Positions 9,801 through 22,000 are shown, counted from the stretch's first letter. The stretch: DNA of 64,000 nt from Harmothoe impar (GCA_947462335.1 OX381714.1:59007800-59071799); one strand, 5' to 3'. Translations and numbers: made by a program. Notes: generated by a model not told the origin, from the sequence alone.

Positions 9801-10334
9801 ATGGGGTTTTATGATGTGGCGCGCGTATGTCGAACTACTGCTGTAGCTGCTGCTGCTGCTACTGCTAGTGCTGCGGGTCGTGCTACTTCCGCATTTGCTA
9901 CACGAGTTAGTGATGGAGATGGAGATGATATTGTTGTTGCCACCCCTGCTGTGACTGCTGCTGCTGCTGCTGCTGATGCTGCTACTACTGCTGCTGTTGC
10001 CGATGCTGCCGCTGTTGAGGCTGTTGCTGCTGCTGGTGCTGCCGCTGATGATGCTGTTAGGGTGCGCTCTGTTGCTGTTGCTACTACTCCTGCTGCTGTT
10101 GTTGCTGCTGCTCATGCTTTTGCGGCCACTGCTGCGCTACTGCTGCTGGTGCTGCTGCTGCTACTGTTGGTGTTGGTGCTGCTGGTGTCGACAAAGAACC
10201 ATCATTTGTCACACTTAAGCCTCTGGTTGAACGCGACGACTGGAGAATTAGCGCTGACTCCTCCTGTTGCTGCTGCTGGTGCTACTGCTGTTGTTGCTTC
10301 TGTTGCTGAACTTGTTTTTTGTGTAAAAAAATGA
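9801..10334 (+). CDS. Alanine-rich low-complexity ORF on the plus strand (element 1)
   Basis: A 177-codon frame starts MGFYDVARVC and is dominated by GCT/GCC codons, giving long Ala runs with Thr, Val and Asp. The related ORF of element 2 also starts MGFYD and ends with the conserved GVDKEPSFVTLKPLVERDD. In this copy that segment is present in the DNA (about 10185-10242) but read in a shifted frame, so the 3' part is broken. It is divergently oriented to all other genes of the element. Function unknown. It could be a triplet-repeat expansion inside a shorter gene. Confidence 0.45.
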   Translation: MGFYDVARVCRTTAVAAAAATASAAGRATSAFATRVSDGDGDDIVVATPAVTAAAAAADAATTAAVADAAAVEAVAAAGAAADDAVRVRSVAVATTPAAVVAAAHAFAATAALLLLVLLLLLLVLVLLVSTKNHHLSHLSLWLNATTGELALTPPVAAAGATAVVASVAELVFCVKK

Positions 10335-10894
10335 GAATAAAAGAAAATGAAAATGTCTTTTTTGTTGTGTTTTTTATTTTCATACATCCTAAGTTATTTA
10401 AAAACTTATCAGCTCATCGTCGTTATGTTTACAAAACAAAAAAAAAAGTCACGTGTTCTCACTAATCCTCTAATTAGGTCACTTTTGTTTAGAAACAAAC
10501 ATGTCACGTGCCATGTCACGTGGCACGTGGTGTTGTTTACAAACAAAAGAGTCACGTGGTTGCTAATTAGGTCACGTTACCATGGTTACCAGAATGCTGG
10601 CCTCTGATTGGTTGACAGTCTCTAAGTAGGTCAGTAGGTCACCAGTCACGTGGTCGCTAATTAGGTCATGTTACCATGGTTACCAGAATACTGGCCTCTG
10701 ATTGGCTGAGAGTCCCTAAGTAAGTCAGTAGATCACCTAGAATGCTGGCCTCTGATTGGCTGAGAGCCTAACTAGGTCACGTTACCATGGCAAAGGTCAC
10801 TTCTGGTCAAATGGAGGCCTCTGATTGGCTGCAAGTCCAATGAGTAATAAACAGTACTTAACCATAGTCCCATTCCAATACAAACAATACTACT
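10310..10894. repeat. Right terminal inverted repeat of element 1
   Basis: Inverse copy of the left repeat, with the same CCAAT, CACGTG, TTTGTTT...AAACAA and GTTACCATGG modules. It is somewhat longer than the left copy because one extra module (about 10625-10700) is present. It ends CAATACTACT at 10894 and is followed by the target duplicate TTAATC. Confidence 0.85.
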
Positions 10895-10900
10895 TTAATC

Positions 10901-12598
10901 TTAATTATGCTCCCCTTGTATGATGATCACATTGATCAACATAAGTGTTGTTTAAATGTGTATAAACAATTTATTTTCATCCTGAATAAACAGATAGTTG
11001 CAGGGACTCTTGTGTGTAGTCTGACACATATATTGCATGAAAAAAAATGTGAAAACATATGTAAGGAAAATATTAGCGGGCATGGTGTTAGCTCCACACT
11101 AATATGCATTGTAAAACACTTATACATTAGTTGTATCTAGATTGTAGGCCAAAGACCCTGACTTAACATTTTGGTTGTAGACCTTTGTGAAACACTTTTT
11201 ATAACCAGAATACAATTGATACAACCAAATGTCAGTCTTAGTGGTTATATACAATAAACACCTCCTATAGAAACACTTATTCTACAATTAATTGTATGTC
11301 CCCCCTGTAAAACACACCACAGGACATAAGAATAGCGAGTCTTGTTTGTCTCATTTCGAAATATTTACTTTTCTTGGGCTGGTACCTCTGGGCTCCCACC
11401 TATAGCCGTGGCCAAAAAGGACCAAATCTCAGAAATGGGCAAGCCACGCTGACCCAAGGAAAACACAAATGGGCTTCACCCTGTAAACACAGATACGTAG
11501 TCCAGACGTAGATCTACATTGATTTAGAGTGTAAACTATGTAACAATACAAGGTTATTGAAAATCAAAATGTGAAGGTTTATTTACATTCAACAGACGTT
11601 TAAGTCTGATTTACGTTTTTCTAGGTCATTCAGACGAATAAAACATTGAAATAAAACAGACACTAACATATTATTCTAGGTAAAATACTATACTCAGCCA
11701 TATATCTGTGTCACTGATGTAAATTGACACTCACAAGCATGATTTTTATAGATGACTACTAGAATTGTGAGCCTCTATTTCATATCATCTTAGATTTGTT
11801 CTTTAAGCTGTTTATTAACCTCTTTGAAAAGCCTGATACATGTAAACACATTATACCTAGTAAAAGAAGTATGTATACTTTAAATTAACTATTTTCACAT
11901 ACTCTCGTAAATATGAATATACAATCATTTGTGTTAGGTTTACATGACATTATATTTATAATCATCAAAATTTTACTGCTTTGTATGTAGTAAATCTCCA
12001 AAGGCGCAGTATAATTCTCTCCATACTTAATGATGCTTCTAGCGGGACACTGAGGAGTAACATACACGATTTAAGTTGAAAAAAAAGCATTTCAATGTTC
12101 ATTAACATATGTTTATTACTTTTATTTACGTTTGAATGAGGTAGATCACGTACCTCATGTTAAAACATTGGTAGAACGTAAATGAACCTTCACGTTTTGA
12201 CGTTCGTAAACCTTGCAAAAAGTCATAATTCAGACCTTTGGTTGGAAGTTAACCTGGAGAAACCTCTGTGCTTCGTTATATTGTGTGTTTACATGGCAGG
12301 GAGCAAATATAACTTGTGACATAATGTATTTAACCATTGATTTGCTTGAGACCGTGTCATAATACTTGGACACTCCTTTGTTTGTAACACCCTAAAAATA
12401 GAAACATTATTTAGTATTGGATACTGATGAGACCAAAAATGATTGTGTTCAGGTATCGGAGCTAGCCTACTCTTTTCTTAAAGGCTAGAGAGATTTGAAA
12501 AAAAACCAAAAAAACAACCTGACCTTTCTCACCTAGTTTTTTAGACCATGTAACCTGAAACACATCTTATTTTTTTGGCCTTACCAACAAATACTCAC
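10901..12598. other. Intron sequence right of element 1
   Basis: No exon is seen. About 11110-11330 holds a MITE-like copy (GTGAAACAC, AATACAATTGATACAACC, TACAATTAATTGTA) matching 20222-20430 in inverse orientation. About 12470-12590 has a fragment of the 'TTTCAGGT..CC' family found at 14.2, 56.6 and 63.0 kb. The rest is AT-rich unique-looking sequence. Confidence 0.5.
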
Positions 12599-12792
12599 AG
12601 TTATTTTGTCTTCGTGACATTCTTCCATGCCTGGCTCAAGCGAACTGACATGTATCTTCTGGAAGGTCACCGTGACAGTAGATGACTCCGGCGCCTTGAA
12701 CGTGTTTGTACATCTCTGCTTAGCGTAGAACTGAGGGAATTTTGGAGACTGGAAAGTTCCTCTGGTCGCCACAAAGTCTGTTTCACATGGGG
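12599..12792 (-). CDS. Host gene exon: CUB domain, first half
   Basis: The 194-bp exon after CAATTTAG| ends at AACT|GTGAGT in phase 0. The peptide matches the CUB start: Cys, Gly-x-Phe-x-Ser-Pro-x-Phe-Pro-x-x-Tyr, then Cys (GTFQSPKFPQFYAKQRC). CUB domains are extracellular binding modules of about 110 residues. The second half is the exon at 997-769. Polinton element 1 lies in the intron between them. Confidence 0.85.
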
Positions 12793-12865
12793 CTAAATTG
12801 GAAAGAGGAAAATGTCACTTAGAGTTGTTTATATACATTCAACGTAGGTAAGAGAGTAGTTGTTA

Positions 12866-13864
12866 CTTAGGGTAGATTCACCCAGAGACGGACACACACC
12901 TTAAGTCGGACACTTTTACCATTCAAAAACGTAATATATCATAAATGCTATGTCCTATGTGTGGGTATCACAGTAAAATCCAAATGTACTTCTTACCAAC
13001 CAATGACATTGCATATATAAAAACACATTCTGTCTGTGTCTGATCAGGCCCTGAAGTTTGTCCGTTTCAGGGTGAGGATCTGTTGCAGAGTGTGTATCAT
13101 TACCATGCACCTTATGTCAGACAGGGTGCTGTCATGGTAAATTATGCTATTATATCTACACTCTGGTGATATATCCAGACATAAATAATAAGATATATGT
13201 ATTCTTAAGTTTATAATATAATAAAGGTACAAATAATCGCTAGGAAATTATTTTTTTAAGACCTTCTAAATATATTACATGATTACACCATGAGCCGGAC
13301 AGCACCAGGCACTGGCTCTTTCTCATTGCTACAGGTAAAGAATGGGTAATGCTATAACTGTTCCAGTAAATATTATTAAAAGTATATAACTCGAATAACA
13401 TTCTCAAATTTCATTAACCAAAATATATCAATTTATGTCAGTATAAAGGAAGAATGTATGTTTTTTTCTGTATGGGACAAATTCAATGTGGTTCAAACTG
13501 TATTTCAGATGTACATATGCTCAATACCTTTAGTAATATCCGCACCTTGGAGAGATAAGGTCATGCCTACTGTACTACTATAACATATCAGTTAATATTA
13601 CTTGCATACAAATGAAGAAACCTAAAGTGTCCAACATCAGGTGAAATTGAGACAATTAATTTCCTAACTTTGATGAGGAATATTTAATCTAAAATCCTTG
13701 AAAAAGGTGCAAATTATTGGCTGGCTATGATGTCTTAACACTCCCCTCTCTATATATATCCTCAGAATTATTCTATGTGGCATATTAACGTAGCTGTAGG
13801 CCAGAGGAAAAGGGTCATGTTTGCACTGCCAAAGAGTGTCCGAAAGTGGTGAATCTACCCTACC
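12866..13864. repeat. TIR element with TAGGGTAGATTCACC ends (copy A)
   Basis: Left end TTAGGGTAGATTCACCCAG and right end GGTGAATCTACCCTA are inverted repeats about 1 kb apart. The left subterminal part (AGACGGACACACACC, TAAGTCGGACAC, CGTAATATATC) recurs inverted at the right end of the copy at 61.0-61.96 kb. No coding capacity is visible, so it is probably a non-autonomous DNA transposon. Confidence 0.6.
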
Positions 13865-14290
13865 AACAGAGGGGATTGGTGGATTTAGGGGGGGCAAAAA
13901 TTCTTATCTTGCCAAAGGGGCGAGGGCAGAAAAATTTATGATACGAAGCGTCTCGAGGTGTGACAGGATAATATTGCTGGCCTTGAAGAGGTTAGGGCGA
14001 AAAAGTTCTGCATGCTCGTCAAAAACCCTACGAAAATGTTGACAGCTTTTCACTACAACTCACCCTTTTTTTACGACCCCTTTACAAACACCCTAAATTG
14101 AAAAAAAAGTGTTAAAAATGGGAAGATCTTTTCAAAATTTGTGTAAACCTAAAATTGACCCAATAAAGTGTGTAAATATACAAAAAAGTCTTCAAAATAG
14201 CATTTGATAAAGTAGGGTCAGTCCTGTCTAGTTAGGGTCGGTCGGGTAACCTGAAACAGACCTTTTCTTTTAGCCTTACTCAAAATGGTT
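13865..14290. repeat. Fragments of two dispersed repeats
   Basis: 13865-13925 resembles the interior of the G-rich MITE family (GGTGGATTTAGGGGGGGC). 14060-14285 has the TTTCAGGTTACCCGACC type of end (inverse GGGTCGGTCGGGTAACC at about 14237) and AAAATTTTGAAAAGA-like interior found at 56.6 and 63.0 kb. Confidence 0.45.
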
Positions 14291-14794
14291 TAGATATCAA
14301 TTGCCCAAGTTCAAACATTTATTTTTGAAAGCAAACCAACATATTTTAGTTACCGTATGGTTCAATGGGACAGGGTGCTAATTAGAAACAATCTAAATCA
14401 ATAATTTCAACACAAGCACTGAAACTCCCTTAATGCTTCATTTGCCATTTTATAGAACACATAACATTCTATGTATTTCCGCTTTTAGGTCTAGTAACTG
14501 AAGTAGGCTTCATGGACAATCCAATGTCAAGTCAACTAGCATGGATATCTCTAGTCTCGAACATTTCATACCTCCGAATATGCAGCAGGCACAAAGGAAA
14601 AAGTATTTTGTATATGGTTTTATCATTGGTCAGTTGTCAGTGTGACAGTATTACAGCTTTATTTCTTATATATATGCATGCCGATGAGCGTTGTAGTTCC
14701 CCAAGAGATGGAGACCTTGATTTAGGTGGAGGACTTTTTGGCCCATTTTATAGATGAACAGCAGTATTATTGGCCAAGTACAGTCTGACTGTGG

Positions 14795-14850
14795 GAGGGG
14801 GGGGGGGGGTGGTGGATATCGGGGTGGGGGTGGGGGGGGGGGGGGGGGGG
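14795..14850. repeat. Poly-G tract
   Basis: Long G runs interrupted by T and A (GGTGGATATCGGGGTGGGGG). Possible G-quadruplex DNA. Length is likely unreliable in an assembly. Confidence 0.8.
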
Positions 14851-14922
14851 TCAGACAGTGTTACCCTCCAAGTAGAACTCAACAACGACACAAGTTAGTA
14901 ATGTAATTATAAGTACCATGCT

Positions 14923-15383
14923 GGTCATGTGGAAGCAAATGGCGCCATCTACCGAGTCATATGGTATTCTGGTCTGCATTGAAGGGTGTTCTGGCTGCTG
15001 ATTGGGTTATATTTCAGATGAAACAAAAATGGCTAAAATTGTGAAAAAATTTACAGGTGTTCCCAAATACCCTTTGTATAGAATAGCACATGTAGTTTTA
15101 TGCTATGTAAAGGGTTGGGGAGTTTCTGAGGCATGCAAAAACTGATGTGGCCAGAGGTCGATTTTAGGCCCAAAACAGGGCAAAATGGGACTACCTGTGG
15201 ATAAAAGTGACTTTTTGAGATTTTCATGGTCAACCCGTTTATTGAGGCTGAAACATTGTGTGTGAGGGATTGTTTAATCAGACTAGGGCTAAGACTATGG
15301 TCAACAAATTTTGTGTGTGGCTAATTTTGTGCATTATGCTATATAGAAAACATAGAGGAATAATAATTGCTTCCTCATGACCT
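14923..15383. repeat. Direct duplication, copy 1
   Basis: This 461-bp block (GGTCATGTGGAAGCAAATGG to TTCCTCATGACCT) is repeated almost exactly at 16295-16746. The copies differ by few substitutions and by an extra CCAGAGGTCG here. No exon falls in it. Confidence 0.9.
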
Positions 15384-16294
15384 ATAGCGGGATTGGACAT
15401 TTTCCGATCATAGCTTGGATTCTCTTTAAATGCCATTTTTCTCTTATAGGGAGATAGGTTTTGAAGAAATATGGCAAAAAAATCATTGAAACCATGTGCA
15501 ACTGGCGAAAAATGGTAAATATCATGGTGTCGGAGCCTTGTCGGAGATAGGCCATTCCGCAATTTTCCCCGTTTCACCAAAATACCCGAGATACAAGCAT
15601 TTCTGGGGAGAAATAGTTGAAAGGTGGTCTATTTTAGTCAAAAGTGTGTGATTTTGTTCATCAATAGGTGGTTTTCAGTCATTCTCCACAGGGACATCTA
15701 TGTAGGCCTATTAATGGTTCAATTAGAATTTGCAGGTTTTAGACGTCAACCCGAGGAGGCAGCTGCTGCCTGATCAACAGCCAGTAGTCTAGTTATGACT
15801 GCATGCATATCAATGAAATTGGTCAGGTATGTTGCTTATGTATTTAAATGGAAGGACATGCCTAGAAAAATTGACTTGCAGTTACATAAGTGTGAACATT
15901 CACCATGCGGGAATTATCATAATATTACTATTTTTTAGCCTATTTTTCTCGAATTTTTCATAATTTTGTAACCTTTCTGTAAAATTCTGGACCCCATTGT
16001 ACATAATCAGTACCCATTCCTCCATCAGGCAGATGTGCTTCACATACATGTTGAGTTTGGGGGCTGTAGAGGGTTTATTTGCTTGAAATAAGGGTCTTTT
16101 TTAGATTGATGCCCTAGCTTGGAAATAGCATGGAAACGGGTAGGAATTTCTGACCGAGTGGTATTCAGCGACACTACCATAGGATAAAATTGAGAAAGGC
16201 TATGGCTTTCTAGCTTTAGGAATTAGAGGGTAAGACTCCAAGGTTTGAAAAAATCATAGTTTTGGCTTGATGGGAAGGATATACCTACACTACA

Positions 16295-16746
16295 GGTCAC
16301 GTGGAAGCAAATGGCGCCATCTACCGAGTCATATGGTATTCTGGTCTGCATTGAAGGGTGTTCTGGCTGCTGATTGGGTTATATTTCAGATGAAACAAAA
16401 ATGGCTAAAATTGTGAAAAAATTCACAGGTGTTCCCAAATACCCTTTGTATAGAATAGCACATGTAGTTTTATGCTATGTAAAGGGTTGGGGAATTTCTG
16501 AGGCATGCAAAAACTGATGTGGCGATTTTAGGCCCAAAACAGGGCAAAATGGGACTACCTGTGGATAAAAGTGACTTTTTGAGATTTTCATGGTCAACCC
16601 GTTTATTGAGGCTGAAACATTGTGTGTGAGGGATTGTTTAATCAGACTAGGGCTAAGACTATGGTCAACAAATTTTGTGTGTGGCTAATTTTGTGCATTA
16701 TGCTATATAGAAACATAGAGGAATAATAATTGCTTCCTCGTGACCT
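16295..16746. repeat. Direct duplication, copy 2
   Basis: Second copy of the 14923-15383 block in the same orientation, 1.37 kb downstream. It lacks 10 bp around 16520. The high similarity points to a recent duplication or a young repeat family. Confidence 0.9.
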
Positions 16747-17394
16747 GCTTAGAAAAGCACACGCTGTCTAGATAAGATAGAAACAGGTGATTCCTGATAA
16801 TAGTGAATGTTCCTAGTGACACGTTCAACGGTGCTGTGTATTTCCAGAGTTTTACTTGTACAATTAACAAGAAATCACGCAATTAGTATGATGGTGTGAT
16901 TTTCTTAAAGTTAGTACATCCGAAAAATCTATTTTGTAAATCCAACAAAATTTTGTTCCATTCAGTTTGACAATATCATTATTGAAGGTTGGTCTATGAT
17001 TAATTGTTATTCATGGGCTGCTAGGGCCCAAGTAAGGGTACCATGATTCCCATTTAGAGGCTTGTTCTAGTGCATTTTCAATGGGTGCACATTAATTTGT
17101 GCCATCCAAAATGTGTACCTTGGCCATAAATTCGAGGGATATAGCTAACTACAAGCAAAATTGAAGGTATAAGGGTATAGAATGCATGTAGGGAATGAAG
17201 TATGATCATTATAGACATCCTGACTCATACTTTAGGTAAATTGATTTTCAAGCCCCTATCATCGGATATACTAACTTTAAGTCTCACCACAAGAAATTCC
17301 AGAGAATATAACACAAGAAAATGTGACATGATGATGGCAAGAGTTCTATTTGAGATTTTGATTGCAGTGTAGAGTAAAGAGAACCATCAGTTAC

Positions 17395-17532
17395 CCTTGG
17401 AATCTGTTGAGGATAAATCGCCATCTGGTGTAACTGTCACATTTGGGACCTTTGCCCAATTAGCAAACGGTGAGGTACCGCTAAGTTCATAACCACATAG
17501 ACCCGGTGAGTTGAAGGTGCAGCTGATGTTGG
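17395..17532 (-). CDS. Host gene exon: start of a third MAM-like domain
   Basis: The 138-bp exon is phase 1 at both ends (CTTGCAG|CC to CCAAGG|GTAACT). The peptide has a MAM-type start, NISCTFNSPGLCGYELSG, with Cys-Thr-Phe and Leu-Cys-Gly-Tyr. I could not find exons for the rest of a MAM domain before the CUB exon at 12792. Phase 1 at both ends would let it splice directly to the CUB exon, leaving a short MAM remnant. Confidence 0.7.
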
Positions 17533-18979
17533 CTGCAAGGGCAATGTTTGATAAATAAGGAAATCGAAAAATGCAGTTAAGGGGTTATAGAAGCAATTTC
17601 CAGGGTTAAAATGGGGGACGAATAATACGTGTACATATGGGTCCGTGGAGTCAGAGTGGGAAGTGCCTCCTTCGGACACTAGGTGGCAACACCTACGCCA
17701 TGTCCTTTCGGTTATCCGGTAGCGGAGCCAGGCAGGGCACTCCAGACGGCGCTACGGTGGAGTGCCACGTTGACACTGCTTGGTCCGCTCTCAGGGTATA
17801 TAAGAGGCTGAGGTTGGCTACCTCAGGGAGTTCGCCCCAGGACGAGCTCTGACCAACACCTTTCGATACCTTCGTTACCTTTTCGATCGGGGCACCTACA
17901 CCCCTCCCACACTCTGGCTCCTGCACCAGTCATGCTGGCTCAGGACCAGATCATCCAGCTTTGCTGACTTCCAACTATCGGTAGAACGCTGTACATCTTC
18001 GAATGGTTAAACCAAGTGAACCGAGCAAAACCTTCGTGTTACTTTGAGGCTGTGATCGTGACTGAATAAACATGTTGCATTCAAACCGAATTTGGAACAT
18101 GTGTTCGCGTGATACTTCCACAACCCCTACACATCTTTCCAAAATTCAAAGACATAGATGTATGCCCTATATATCCAATCAAAATCTTAATAGTTTTTCA
18201 GTTGTATCAGTCTGTGAATGTATTATTTAAGGAATACGAGAGAGCCATTGGTTTAGACAAGAAGCACTGTATTTCACTCTCCCTGTGAATGGTTTTGAAT
18301 GTTGTTGCAGGGCTATTATTTTTGTGTATATAATTACCCCATAATTATATAAGTATAATGCTACCGGTATGATTAGTCACAGTTGGTTATATGTATTACT
18401 TAGGTTTGTACTAAGCCTACCTGGCCTGCTGGCTCTGTATGCCCCAGGTCAGGGTCAAGGTCTCCTTGTTCACTGGACCATAACCAACTAACAGGGATCC
18501 ACACCTGTGTATTTTTTCTTTTTTTTTACATTAATTAATAAAGGGTGGTTAATTCTACCCAAATTGGTCAATTAATTATCTATTGTTGTTGTTTATCATC
18601 ATCGTTTAGTTAGGTCAGCTTTATAAGGCCATTTTACATGCTTGTTGCTAGACATTTGAAAAGATACATTTACAATTGAGAATAACACTAGTGCAATCCA
18701 TGAGGACAGTTTACTATGGTAATCATCATGTTATGTGCATCCATATCATTGTTACAAGGATAATTTAGATAATGCACTTTCCCCTAAATCATACCGTCCC
18801 TTTAAAAGGGCGGACCATAAATCAGAGGCTATTAGAGCATATTTCCCAATTTTGCTAAAACCTCATTTAAACGATCATTTTAAAAAGGAAAAATAATGTT
18901 TATTCTAAAAAAAGCAGTATTTTCCTCCTTTGGCATATCTGGGATATATTTACCTAAAGATACGAGAGTGAGTACTTAC
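17533..18979. other. Intron with the LTR-like block, otherwise featureless
   Basis: Apart from 17630-18125, I see only AT-rich intronic sequence between the MAM3 and MAM2 exons. Confidence 0.5.
17630..18125 (+). mobile_element. Probable solo LTR
   Basis: The block is GC-richer than its surroundings. It has a TATA box (GGGTATATAAGAGG, about 17795), a downstream CA-rich leader, and a polyadenylation signal (GACTGAATAAACATG, about 18064) followed by GT-rich sequence and CTTCCACA. This U3-R-U5-like order in about 0.5 kb without coding sequence fits a solo LTR. I could not define a target duplication, so the ends are approximate. Confidence 0.45.
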
Positions 18980-19062
18980 ATTGGATACTTCTCCTCTTCC
19001 TTACAGGTGTCAGGAGGGGGGTGCTACATTTCTGAACCTCTATATCATCAAGGCTGATGTCA
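18980..19062 (-). CDS. Host gene exon: MAM domain 2, part 4 (C-terminal)
   Basis: A short 83-bp exon lies between TTTAACAG|T and CCAAT|GTAAGT. It enters in phase 2 and leaves in phase 1. It carries the MAM end motif DISLDDIEVQKC and a basic linker (VRKRRS) that could be a furin-like cleavage site. It was found by searching for the missing MAM2 end with the required phases. An alternative donor 25 bp earlier would break the phase to the next exon. Confidence 0.75.
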
Positions 19063-22000
19063 CTGTTAAACAATATACAGGGCTATAGTATTAGGGAGTA
19101 CCATCAGAAATTAAGTTATTGTCTCAAATAACATTTAGATAACAAATAAGATAGACAAGACTTGTATCAATGCAATGTAAGAAACAAAATAATGATATCA
19201 TTGAGCTGAAATGATTGAGAGCCATTGCAAGTTGGGAATATCCTGATATTTTTATCCCAGGTGCTCTACATATAACCTCTGCGACCCGTGACACCTACTC
19301 TGAGGTATAGTGACCACTGTAGGGTGGTGAGTATACCATGCGTGCAGCTACTCAGTGGGCAAAGAACATTGAATCAATGTTGATGAATGGTTGACAACAT
19401 TGTTTCAATGTCAAATCAATGTTGATACACCGTTGAACTGCATTTTGTGCCCACTGGGTAGTACCACTGGGAGTACAAAATCCAATAGAAATAATATATA
19501 ATAACCCACAACACATAGCAAGTAGGCTGTTGATTATTTTACTAATATAAAATATGATTCAGTGCCTGTCATTAGACATATTTCTGGTTGTTGCCCTGTA
19601 ATGGATTCAGTCCAATAGTATGATCATCACAGTGCTTAAATTCCGGGAGAGATGTGAATAGATAGATAAGATTTTATACAAGATTCCTCTACTAATTGAT
19701 TTATATTACATAAATTCCAGACACCTGTTTCAGGTTTCCCACTTAGTCTTTTCAGATGGCTCCTTCTTAGTCTATTTCTAGCATAATTTCTAAACTAAAA
19801 ATGATACAAAAATAGGTGTCTGATCCACATGTGCACATGAACAAGTTCAACAACCCTATGAATTTTGTTTTAATGGTATTCAGGGCCGTTCTGTAACAGC
19901 ACTGTGTTTTTACAAAAAAAATTATATAATCATATTTGCGATTTTTGTATGATATTTGCTAAGAATAAACTCATATGGAGGGTATAGATCAGTATATCAC
20001 CTACCAACTGGATGCAGTATGTGCCTGGTTCATTGCATTTCCAAATAACTGTATGTTTAAATTGGTATTCTATCTGGTGGGACAACTATAATAGCAGGCA
20101 TAATAGCTGTCTCTGATGGGAGAAGGTGTGAAAGCCGGAGCCCCAGCCCCCTATACCAGGCTGATATGCTGGGAGAGTTTGAACAACCTGACCAAACTCC
20201 CTGCCTGTAAAGACTCCCGTGGGGTGTTTCACAATGGGGGTATACAATTAATTGTAGAATAAGTGTTTCTAGAGGAGAAGTTGATTGTATACAATTGTTA
20301 AGACCGACATTAGGTTTTATCAATTGTATAGTGGTTATAAAAGTGTTTCACAAAGGTCTACAACCAAGAAGTTAAGTCAGGGTGTTTAGCCTACAATCGA
20401 GATACAACTAATGTATAAGTGTTACACAATGCAAATTAGCGTGCACCCCATACCATGCCCGCTAATATTTTCCATACACATATTTTCAATTTTTTTTCGT
20501 GTAATATATGTGTTATCATACACATAATGATGCTGTGAAATCTGTGTACAATTCGCATTCAAATAAGGTAGTAAAAGACAATAGAAGAAGACATTGGGCG
20601 AGTGGCATATACAACTGGCATTATGTTGATTGTATGTTAGGGTCAGGTGCGTCCCTATGTTTCTCTCACCTCCCCCCACACATATACATGCTATATAGGT
20701 ACACATACAATAGTTGTATCGTGCTTAGTGGTACAGTACATCGGCCCCTGTTAAAGTGGCATAATCACCAAGAGTAGGCCTATCCCACTCTCAATGCTAG
20801 TACTGCTCTAGTCTACTATGTGGTTAAGTGGGAGTGGTGAGAGTGCCCCTTTAACACAATGAGTTATGGGCGAAAATGTTGCTACCCCTTTAGCACTATT
20901 CGAGGTAGTGGCCGTACAGATATGCAGTGGTTATAACATAGAGCGGGTTGTGTTTTAAAGGGCATATAAAAGTTATTCATTTTGAATTGAATAGTGCGCT
21001 GGGATTACCCTAAAACCTCCCGTACAAGGCGCAGCTAATACAGGGTTGAAACCCAGGGTCCCCCATTGAGATATGACGTCATAAGGGTATATCCCATAGA
21101 ATACACTGGTTTCCTGTGGACTTACAATTGAATGCGTCCACTTACGACCATGTTCGCTGTTAGAACTAATCTATTGTAGGTTTGGCAGTCAAGACCGAAT
21201 TAAGTTAGACTTACAGGGTAAAAGTGTTTCACAACATTCAATATTATTTTCAGTTGTAAATGGGGATAAGACCGTACATAATATCACGGCTTTAGAAACA
21301 CCAACATAAAACTGACATTGGTTAATATCAACTTGGTTGTAGAATACATGTACAATTGAGGGTATTTTATTTCAGCTTGTGAAACACCCCACCGGCCTGC
21401 TAAACCAGCCTGGGCAGCCTGCATTAACAGGCTGCCTAGAAATACAGGTCGGGCTGTATCCCTGGTCCAGTCCTCCACCTGGCTATAGCCTTATTGCCAT
21501 TCATCCTCGTGCCATTATCAAGACAACCTATGGTACTGAAAGGCAGACTGTCTGACATATGTCTCAGCTTAGCCTTGTAAAATTTCAGGGATACTGATTT
21601 ATGGTGCCATATAAGGCACACCATAACTAGTGAATATATTAGGCATACATAATGTGTTTCAGGCAGCATGGTCCGAATTCCCTAAGGGTAAAAGTACAAC
21701 ATATGCATGAATTTTCAACACTTTTTTCCAAAAACATGTACTACTTATGGCATAATAGCAATTTTAGCACCAAAAAAATGTCTAATTAGTTTCACCCCTC
21801 ACTTATAGATAATTGTTTAAAAGCCTCCTGTCTAATGCATATTTAACAAAATTGGGGAATTCACACTCATGGCCTCTGATTTATGCACCCCCGGGCTAGC
21901 TCTCCTAGGTGCACGGACAAACGTTAACAGCGCAATCTTAACACAGAATTAATCGTCTTAATTACCTTAAAATTTGTCTTAATCTTCCTTAACATAGAAT

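Larger units (their letters stand above)
1781..10894 (-). mobile_element. Polinton/Maverick-type element 1, 9.1 kb, lacking a visible DNA polymerase B
   Basis: The element starts AGTAGTATTGTTTGTAT and ends with the inverse complement, typical of Polinton AGT...ACT termini. Both ends are flanked by the perfect 6-bp duplication TTAATC (1775-1780 and 10895-10900), the target size known for Polintons. Inside are remnants of adenain-like protease, double-jelly-roll major capsid protein, penton, retroviral-type integrase, packaging ATPase and accessory proteins. Most genes read on the minus strand, like the host gene. Canonical Polintons are 15-20 kb and encode a family B polymerase. None is recognisable here in any frame. 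All capsid and protease frames are broken, so the copy is dead. Confidence 0.9.

Noticed and set aside
9801..10334. Opposite-strand and shifted-frame poly-Leu, poly-Ser and poly-Cys ORFs over the GCT repeats
   Set aside because: They are shadows of the triplet repeat. Only the MGFYD frame has conserved non-repetitive ends.
18410..18500. Possible tRNA-derived SINE (GGCCTGCTGGCTCTGTATGC)
   Set aside because: No clear A and B boxes or 3' tail could be defined.
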